This document shows positions 9,303 to 13,280 of a DNA stretch of 13,280 bases, one piece after another. The stretch is from Pseudonocardiales bacterium (GTDB taxonomy: Bacteria > Actinomycetota > Actinomycetes > Mycobacteriales > Pseudonocardiaceae): contig JAODNG010000129.1 of assembly GCA_025465385.1 (NCBI GenBank), positions 1 to 13,280 of the forward strand, in the 5' to 3' direction. The notes below the pieces were generated by a model. That model had not been told where the DNA came from. It saw only the letters and a list, made by a program, of their open reading frames with translations, and did not search any database. The first letter of the stretch is position 1; each line of letters begins with the position of its first letter. The translations under genes were made by a program, and so were the position numbers.

Positions 9303-9875
9303 TCAGACGAGCACGCGCTCGACGGCGGCAAGGATGGGGCCGGGCCGGGCAGCGACCGGAATGCCACGAACAAAGACGCTCGGTGTCCCGGCGACGCCGC
9401 GCGCGGTCGCACGCTCAGTGACGAACGCTGGCCAAGGCAGGTAGGTTCCTGTGCGGACTGTCTCGGCGAAGTCGGGATCGGTGATGCCAATCTCCTGGCC
9501 GAGCTCGACGAGCTGCCCGTCGGTCAGGCCTGGGCCGCCCTCGGAGGGCTGGTATTCGAACAGCGTCCGGGCGTACTCGTGGAACATTCCAGCATCCGAG
9601 GCCGCCGCCGAGGCAGCGGCCGCCCGGGTCGAGTACCCGGTGGTCGATACCGAGTCGAGGAAGTCCATCGGGTGCCGGATGAAGCTGATGATCCGGTCGT
9701 CCAGCAGTTTGTCCAGGGTCGCCCCGGCCATCAGCTCGAACTGCTTGCAAAATGGGCACTGGAAGTCGATATATGCCTCGACGTCCACCGGTCCGCTGCC
9801 CACCACGATGCCGTCCCCATCGGGGTTGGCACCGTGCGGGACGGGCACTGGTGACGCGGCTCGATTCGAATTCAT
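9303..9875 (-). CDS. DsbA-family thioredoxin-like protein, cytoplasmic
   Basis: A 190-residue thioredoxin-fold protein with a helical insertion. After a short N-terminal region, VDVEAYIDFQCPFCKQFELM (30-49) holds the catalytic CPFC motif (C40, C43), the only two cysteines. The cis-proline lies in GVAGTPSVFVRG (160-171, P165). The insertion (about 75-150) contains FHEYARTLFEYQP. There is no signal peptide or lipobox, so unlike classical DsbA it should act in the cytoplasm, as do FrnE-like and other actinobacterial DsbA-family proteins. It may reduce, isomerise or transfer thiols. ATG 9875 has GGGGAG about 10 nt upstream. It stands alone and is not in the chaperone operon, though its activity would fit the same stress theme. 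Confidence 0.88.
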   Translation of the reverse strand: MNSNRAASPVPVPHGANPDGDGIVVGSGPVDVEAYIDFQCPFCKQFELMAGATLDKLLDDRIISFIRHPMDFLDSVSTTGYSTRAAAASAAASDAGMFHEYARTLFEYQPSEGGPGLTDGQLVELGQEIGITDPDFAETVRTGTYLPWPAFVTERATARGVAGTPSVFVRGIPVAARPGPILAAVERVLV

Positions 9876-9879
9876 GCTT

Positions 9880-9908
9880 GGGATGCTCCCCGCGGGTCTT
9901 CTCCCGCG
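9880..9908 (-). promoter_or_regulatory. Two inverted repeats over the ribosome site of the DsbA-like gene
   Basis: CGCGGG (9891-9896) and CCCGCG (9903-9908) form perfect 6-bp arms around a 6-nt loop. Directly next to it GGGA (9880-9883) and TCCC (9887-9890) form 4-bp arms around 3 nt. The Shine-Dalgarno GGGGAG (minus strand, 9891-9886) lies in the second stem and its junction with the first. In mRNA they could limit ribosome access. No U-run follows, so this is not a typical terminator. Confidence 0.35.
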
Positions 9909-9962
9909 CTTCGGTCCCGCAGCGCAAACTGCACCGTGCTGTTTCGTCCTTCGGAGTCCGTG

Positions 9963-10028
9963 TCAGAGCTCGAGTGGCACCTTGTGCTGGGTCGTGGGAA
10001 CGCTGCGTCGAGGATGATGATGTCTCAT
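9963..10028 (-). CDS. Possible 21-codon leader ORF, His/Arg-rich
   Basis: ATG 10028 to TGA 9963 encodes MRHHHPRRSVPTTQHKVPLEL, about 90 nt upstream of the DsbA-like gene. The ribosome site (GGGGAAAC) is weak and no known leader-peptide family is recognised. The peptide is basic and rich in histidine, which would fit a metal-responsive or attenuator leader, but chance is equally likely. Confidence 0.15.
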   Translation of the reverse strand: MRHHHPRRSVPTTQHKVPLEL

Positions 10029-10073
10029 CGCCGTTTCCCCGAGGGACAGCGACCGACGACCCAGCCCTCGCAT

Positions 10074-10418
10074 TCATGGTTCCTCCGGGGCGCCTGACAG
10101 CAACGGCAGGTCGTGCCGCTCTGCCCGGTGATTTTCCGGATCGGAGACGGCCTGACGTGGTGTGCGGTCGTCGCCGGGTGGTACGGGAATGAAGCGCCGC
10201 GCAACCGGCTTTCCGGGCACCGCGCGGTGGCACACTGGGCAGAACCGCGCGCCGTCGATGGTGTATGGGGACGGGGTTGGTACACCGTCAACTGAGAAGA
10301 ACTCCCAGGTGTCACCGTCCGCGTCGAGGTAAAGCACGACGTCGTAGTCGACCATTGACTGCCAGTGTGAATCCGGGCACCGAAACTCCACGCGTTCAAC
10401 AGCGATGTCCGTGATCAC
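10074..10418 (-). CDS. Hypothetical protein with CPVC motif, GTG start
   Basis: A 114-residue protein not assigned to a family. The first 58 residues look like a small beta-rich domain (HWQSMVDYDVVLYLDADGDTW at 18-38, minus its ends) leading into FCPVCHRAVPGKPVARRF (59-76), a two-cysteine knuckle with C60 and C63; C14 may be a further ligand. The tail from about 80 is charged and low in structure. The start is GTG 10418, chosen because GGAGGAA lies directly upstream at the right distance. An open frame on the same strand (10415-10774) ends in a GTGA overlap with this start, but it lies antisense to a HAD remnant and is probably not a gene. Neighbours give no functional clue. Confidence 0.55.
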   Translation of the reverse strand: MITDIAVERVEFRCPDSHWQSMVDYDVVLYLDADGDTWEFFSVDGVPTPSPYTIDGARFCPVCHRAVPGKPVARRFIPVPPGDDRTPRQAVSDPENHRAERHDLPLLSGAPEEP

Positions 10419-10424
10419 TGATAG

Positions 10425-10431
10425 TTCCTCC
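10425..10431 (-). promoter_or_regulatory. Ribosome binding site setting the GTG start at 10418
   Basis: GGAGGAA on the minus strand, with the GGAGG core ending 8 nt before the GTG. It is the best reason to accept a GTG start for this small gene. Confidence 0.6.
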
Positions 10432-10486
10432 GCGTGTTAACTGGCGGCCATCTCGCCGAGGCGACTGTGCCGGGCTTGGGGGTGGC

Positions 10487-10810
10487 GAGCACTTCCTGCA
10501 GCTGCTGGGCGGTTGTGACCGTATTTCGACCACCCTGACAAGAGCTGAAGGCCTCCACTTCGGCCTGACTGGTGCAAACCTGTCCCGGATGTTCCATCTG
10601 TCGGAGCAACCGGCGAGTCGCGTGCACGTCGGCGGCAGCATCTGGGATCTGCTCGCCGCTCGACGGGCTGGAGCTCTTGGGATTGGCCTGCTTTCTGGCG
10701 GCTACGGCCGTGAGGAGCTTGAGCGTGCGGGCGCATACCGGGTCTATGCCGACCCCGCTGATCTCCTCCTGCATCTAGACGAAGTCGGTGTTCGCCGTGA
10801 CGCCCGCTAG
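10487..10810 (+). pseudogene. Degenerate C-terminal half of a HAD-family hydrolase
   Basis: The plus frame from about 10487 to the TAG at 10808-10810 reads GEHFLQLLGG, then from 10628 VHVGGSIWDLLAARRAGALG, then IGLLSGGYGREELERAG and YRVYADPADLLLHLDEVGVR. This is the motif IV to C-terminus part of HAD phosphatases (phosphoglycolate-phosphatase-like). The motif IV sequence should be GDSxWD; here it is GGSIWD, so the metal-binding aspartate is lost. Motifs I (DxDxT), II and III are absent; the stretch 10511-10600 is only faintly HAD-like, and a neighbouring frame (GLGVASTS, near 10470-10495) suggests a frameshift. No ribosome site precedes ATG 10589. It is therefore a broken remnant, now lying against minus-strand genes on both sides. 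Confidence 0.7.
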
Positions 10811-10846
10811 GCCATAACCTCCACGGAGATGTGACCGCCGGCCGTC

Positions 10847-11311
10847 TCAGCCGTCGATGCCAGGTTTGCACACCACCTCGCGGTGTTCAGCGATATCGGC
10901 GAGCCGGCGCAGGGATTCGATGTTGCGCGGGCGTATCAGGGCAGCCTGGAATGGGGCGGGTATCAGCCGAGCCGGGCCCCGGTCAAATACCTCTTCTATC
11001 GTCACACGGGTTTGATCGTCACCATCCGACGTCAGGGTTAATCGTACCCGGGCAGCTCCGGTTGGCCATACTCGCGCGTCGAGCTCGAGCATTCGGCCTG
11101 GCTCCACAGCGAGGACTCTCGTCGTATCGCGCACGTTGAGCGGCCACGGACCCACGCTGTGGTGAATCCTCGTTCCCTCCGCAGGCCAGCCCGGATCGAC
11201 ATCTCGCATATGCGAAGCACCTACCACCCATAGCGGATACAGCCAGCCATCCGCGAGGACGGCGAAGACCCGGTCGGCGCTGGTCGCCACCCACTGGCTG
11301 ACCTCGATCAC
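10847..11311 (-). CDS. SRPBCC (START-like) family protein
   Basis: A 154-residue helix-grip protein. The start IEVSQWVATSADRVFAVLAD (2-21) is the typical first strand and helix of the SRPBCC/polyketide-cyclase superfamily. It is followed by DVDPGWPAEGTRIHHSVGPW (37-56), the strands RVLAVEPGRMLELDARVW (65-82) and ARVRLTLTSDGD, then RVTIEEVFDRGP (102-113) and a C-terminal helix with RNIESLRRLADIAE (129-142). The fold binds a hydrophobic ligand in a central cavity; the ligand cannot be told from sequence. GTG 11311 is the start, with AGGAGG 4 nt upstream. The gene converges on the HAD remnant, 36 nt away, and no terminator is visible between them. Confidence 0.85.
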   Translation of the reverse strand: MIEVSQWVATSADRVFAVLADGWLYPLWVVGASHMRDVDPGWPAEGTRIHHSVGPWPLNVRDTTRVLAVEPGRMLELDARVWPTGAARVRLTLTSDGDDQTRVTIEEVFDRGPARLIPAPFQAALIRPRNIESLRRLADIAEHREVVCKPGIDG

Positions 11312-11637
11312 TTCGCCTCCTGCCCGGTGGACTGATGGTGTCGACGCCTCCTTGCCACCATCCTTGGCGGCAGAACGGGTGAGAATCCTCGGCCCGTCAG
11401 TCGCAAATTCTCGCCCAGCGCTCCACCTGCCAAGCCGATGCCACGGCGATCTCAGGCAGTGGCAATGGCCGAACTGCTAGGGCGCTGGGTTGCTCAGTGA
11501 CCTCCGCCATCACCCGCGCCCTTGATTCGGGTCAGGCCCTGTCAGGGCTACTCGGCGTCTCTGCGTGGTGCCACCGGGCCGATGCATCCGTCTTAACCCG
11601 CTAGGCAAGATGAGAGGGTCATAACCGTGAGGGGGCC
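11312..11637. other. Divergent intergenic region between the SRPBCC and STAS genes
   Basis: No convincing gene lies here on either strand. It should hold the promoters of both divergent genes. Visible elements: the palindrome GCCCTG-T-CAGGGC at 11536-11548, which also contains a direct repeat GTCAGG (11531-11536 and 11541-11546, 10-nt period), and GCCA-N7-TGGC near 11354-11368. TTGATT at 11522-11527 could be a -35, but no good -10 follows. Confidence 0.4.
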
Positions 11638-11642
11638 ATGAA

Positions 11643-12020
11643 ATGTACGGCGAACTGCCCGCGCTCCCCATTCCGGAACTTCAGCCGATCGGCATCGCTG
11701 TTCACCAGGTCGGAGCTGACGTCACAGTCGTGCATGTCTGCGGGGCGGTGGACCTGCTCACCGCGCCGATGCTGCAGGCAGAAGTCGACAAGCACCTCAA
11801 GCCTCCGCCCCCGGTTCTGGTTATGGACCTGACCGGGATCACGTTCTTCGGTGCGAGCGGCATTGCCGTCCTGCTCGATGCCCGCAACAGAACCGCCCGC
11901 GCCGCGACCTCGCTGCGGCTCGTGAACCGCACCCGAGCGGTAGCCCGGCCCCTGGAGCTGCTCCACCTCAACCTTCTGTTCCGGACCTATCCAGACCTCG
12001 CCGGCGCCCTCAGGGCCTGA
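11643..12020 (+). CDS. STAS domain protein (anti-sigma factor antagonist-like)
   Basis: A 125-residue single STAS domain. VTVVHVCGAVDLLTAPMLQA (27-46) is the first strand plus the G-x-(V/L)-D motif of anti-anti-sigma factors. VLVMDLTGITFFGASGIAVL (58-77) is the strand plus phosphorylation-loop region. Ser72 aligns with the serine phosphorylated by anti-sigma kinases in SpoIIAA/RsbV, but the usual D-S-S-G is G-A-S-G, so the conserved aspartate is missing. Binding to an RsbW-type anti-sigma factor is the family expectation; none is encoded here. ATG 11643 is chosen, with GAGGGGG (11628-11634) upstream; an ATG at 11638 belongs to another frame. The stop lies 9 nt from that of the converging minus-strand gene. 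Confidence 0.85.
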   Translation: MYGELPALPIPELQPIGIAVHQVGADVTVVHVCGAVDLLTAPMLQAEVDKHLKPPPPVLVMDLTGITFFGASGIAVLLDARNRTARAATSLRLVNRTRAVARPLELLHLNLLFRTYPDLAGALRA

Positions 12021-12029
12021 CGTGCTCGG

Positions 12030-12440
12030 TCACTCTTCGGCCTGCGCACCGCGGGCCTGCACATCGTGGTCGTTCAACTGGTTGACTTGAAGCCGTTTGC
12101 CGAGGTCGGCTTGCACTGCAATGGCGACGGCCTGCTCCTGAGCCTTCTGCGGATCGTCCAACCGCACCACGCCCTCGGCGTCACTGCCGATCGGCTGCGC
12201 CGCGCCTTCCAAGATTTCCCCGACGGCGCGCACAGCGAGCGGCAGAGCCCGGTTGGTCAACACCTTGATCAGTGGCACAGCCGCGATGACTACCCCCAGC
12301 GGCGGCTCGATCAACCCGGTGCTCACCGCAATCGCGACGCCCCCGAAGTACCCAACCGATCTCAGCACCTCCCACCGCACCGGCCCGAGCTGGACCTCCA
12401 CCACGCTGTCTGGGGACCCGCTCTCTGCGTAAATCTTCAT
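12030..12440 (-). CDS. Small hydrophobic protein of unknown function
   Basis: A 136-residue protein. After a polar N-terminus comes a hydrophobic hairpin, VLRSVGYFGGVAIAVSTGLI (25-44) and LGVVIAAVPLIKVL (48-61) joined by EPP, as in two short membrane helices. The C-terminal half is amphipathic then polar, with DPQKAQEQAVAIAVQADLGK (96-115) and a charged end. It resembles conserved actinobacterial membrane proteins with a GLIEPPLG-type turn, but I know no function. ATG 12440 is chosen because GGAGGAGT lies directly upstream; the longer open frame to 12890 lacks such a site and its extra part has no coding character. It converges on the STAS gene with 9 nt between stops. Confidence 0.75.
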   Translation of the reverse strand: MKIYAESGSPDSVVEVQLGPVRWEVLRSVGYFGGVAIAVSTGLIEPPLGVVIAAVPLIKVLTNRALPLAVRAVGEILEGAAQPIGSDAEGVVRLDDPQKAQEQAVAIAVQADLGKRLQVNQLNDHDVQARGAQAEE

Positions 12441-12444
12441 GGGA

Positions 12445-12452
12445 ACTCCTCC
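12445..12452 (-). promoter_or_regulatory. Ribosome binding site setting the start at 12440
   Basis: GGAGGAGT on the minus strand, core GGAGG 7 nt before ATG 12440. It shortens the open frame from 286 to 136 codons. Confidence 0.65.
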
Positions 12453-12847
12453 ATTGGGCGACATCAGATCCTCCGCCGATCGATCCAGGGATGGGCACGG
12501 CACTCGGGGCGCGCGCCGGCTCGACAGTTCACCGGACCCGGGTACTCCAGCTCGCCGACAGTTACCTGAGCTCAGCGGGCCGAAACCCAGGCGCCCAGAT
12601 GGTCGGGTCAGGCGCAAGCGTGCGGGGACCGCCCTGCCGACTGCCACGGATGTCCGAACCCGAAGTTGGATCCACCCATCTCGGTAGTTCGACCGGCGCT
12701 GCCGTGGATCAGGCGGGCAAATACTGTGCCCAATATCTGCTCTTGCAACAGAATCTACGGTTGGTCTGGCGTAATCGGCTCTAGTGTGGCTATAAATCTC
12801 ACAACATCGCCATCCTGCTAGGTGCACAACCTGACATCGAAATTGAT
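12453..12847. other. Intergenic region without a recognisable gene
   Basis: Short open frames exist on both strands, but none has a ribosome site, biased third positions or family resemblance. From about 12720 the DNA becomes clearly richer in A/T than the rest of the window, with TATAAA at 12791-12796. That could be a -10 element for the plus-strand gene at 12862, but no -35 at proper spacing is visible. Confidence 0.4.
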
Positions 12848-12853
12848 AAGGAG
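12848..12853 (+). promoter_or_regulatory. Ribosome binding site pointing to a TTG start at 12862
   Basis: AAGGAG followed after 8 nt by TTG at 12862-12864. It is the argument for the longer form of the zinc-ribbon gene. Confidence 0.45.
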
Positions 12854-12861
12854 CCAACGCA

Positions 12862-13173
12862 TTGAAGCGGCCAGTCAGCAGAAGGCCCACTGTGAGGTGG
12901 CAGCGGCGAAAAGGCGTGGCGAGACACTTTTCTGGTAGCGTGCCGCTGCGCTACAATACCAAGGTGGGGAAGATCGATCAGCGCTACAGCATGGCAGCCA
13001 GGTGCCCCCACTGCGAGCATCGCGCCATCCTGACCGTGGCCGCGGCCAACCGCCTGGTGTCGGCGTCAAAGCACCGGCTGGAATCCTTCGCGTGCCCCAT
13101 TAGACACGGCTGGCACCTGCGATACCCGGGCATCGAAAACGGTGGCAAGGGCTCCCGCCGCGGGTGGCGCTGA
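12862..13173 (+). CDS. Small zinc-ribbon-like protein, start uncertain (TTG 12862 or ATG 12991)
   Basis: The core is RCPHCEHRAILTVAAANRLV followed by CPIRHGWHLRYPGIE: two cysteines (C48, C51 from the TTG start) and, 27 residues on, C78 with H82 and H85, a likely zinc site. Small actinobacterial proteins of about 60 residues with a CPxC...CPxxHGWH layout exist, without known function. The TTG start gives 103 residues and has a perfect AAGGAG site, but its extra 43 residues are a basic, unremarkable tail with weaker third-position GC bias. The ATG at 12991 gives the compact 60-residue form and follows a promoter-like TACAAT (12952-12957), but lacks a ribosome site. A gluconokinase-like gene begins 21 nt downstream, so the two may be cotranscribed. 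Confidence 0.6.
   Translation: MKRPVSRRPTVRWQRRKGVARHFSGSVPLRYNTKVGKIDQRYSMAARCPHCEHRAILTVAAANRLVSASKHRLESFACPIRHGWHLRYPGIENGGKGSRRGWR
12929..12957 (+). promoter_or_regulatory. Possible promoter inside the long form of the zinc-ribbon gene
   Basis: TACAAT (12952-12957) is a near-consensus -10. TTTCTG (12929-12934) lies 17 nt upstream as a weak -35. A start near 12964 would give a short leader before ATG 12991. This competes with the TTG-start model. Confidence 0.3.
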
Positions 13174-13194
13174 GCCCCGATTCGTGGTCGGCCG

Positions 13195-13280
13195 ATGCAG
13201 CTGGTGGTGATGGGCGTCTCCGGATGCGGCAAGAGCACCGTGGCCGCGCTGATCGCCAGCCGAACCGGCTGCGCGCGGGC
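13195..13280 (+). CDS. Partial gene, N-terminus of a gluconokinase-like P-loop kinase
   Basis: From ATG 13195 the frame reads MQLVVMGVSGCGKSTVAALI and on to the window edge. VVMGVSGCGKSTVAAL is the Walker A segment in the form typical of the GntK/gluconokinase family (GVSGxGKST right at the N-terminus), which phosphorylates gluconate to 6-phosphogluconate. Other short P-loop kinases such as shikimate or adenylylsulfate kinases usually differ in this block, but only 28 residues are visible. A second in-frame ATG at 13210 is an alternative start. It lies 21 nt after the zinc-ribbon gene, with no strong ribosome site. Confidence 0.7.
   Translation, partial: MQLVVMGVSGCGKSTVAALIASRTGCAR

Noticed and set aside
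9876..10233. Minus-strand open frame running from 10233 to 9415 over the DsbA-like gene
   Set aside because: It is in a different frame from the clear DsbA-family protein and is Arg/Gly-rich.
10811..10846. Bidirectional terminator between the HAD remnant and the SRPBCC gene
   Set aside because: Only a weak GC-rich CGGCCG-type symmetry and no U-run; not enough to call.
12441..12890. Upstream extension of the hydrophobic-protein frame to 286 codons
   Set aside because: Low coding character, and a strong ribosome site supports ATG 12440.

Overview
The window looks like chromosomal or island DNA from a high-GC actinobacterium. The signs are strongly GC-biased third codon positions, several GTG starts, tight gene packing with 1-4 nt overlaps, purine-rich Shine-Dalgarno sites, and protein families typical of Actinomycetota (DoxX, UBP zinc finger, STAS, SRPBCC, GSP17M-like). 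Genus cannot be fixed from sequence reading alone. No tRNA, rRNA, CRISPR, insertion sequence or prophage gene is visible.

Positions 1-8647 hold one long minus-strand gene array that reads as a single operon. In transcription order it is: small heat-shock protein Hsp20, a glycine-zipper general-stress membrane protein, DnaK, GrpE, a zinc-finger-less (class B, CbpA-type) DnaJ, a CbpM/MerR-type DnaJ modulator, ClpB disaggregase, a thioredoxin with its own zinc ribbon, a DoxX membrane protein, a UBP-type zinc finger protein, and the first 20 codons of a further gene, probably a thioredoxin-reductase-like FAD oxidoreductase. Spacings are 36, 36, 10, 6, -4, 6, -4, -1, -4 and 4 nt. Together these make a complete aggregate-rescue line (hold, refold, disaggregate) joined to a thiol-redox module. 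It resembles in concept the transmissible stress-tolerance / protein-quality-control islands of Proteobacteria, but is built around an accessory DnaK-ClpB set. Upstream of hsp20 (8691-8743) lie a possible sigma-70 promoter and a cluster of inverted repeats that is neither CIRCE nor HAIR.

Positions 8648-10810 are a patchwork. A decayed minus-strand gene (about 8696-9228) carries a frameshift and an internal stop. Next come an intact cytoplasmic DsbA-family protein (9303-9875) with hairpins over its ribosome site, a small CPVC protein starting with GTG (10074-10418), and on the plus strand the degenerate C-terminal half of a HAD hydrolase (about 10487-10810).

Positions 10847-13280 carry an SRPBCC protein (minus), an intergenic region, a STAS anti-anti-sigma-like protein (plus), a small hydrophobic protein converging on it (minus), a 420-base non-coding stretch, a small zinc-ribbon protein (plus) and the start of a gluconokinase-like P-loop kinase that leaves the window at 13280.
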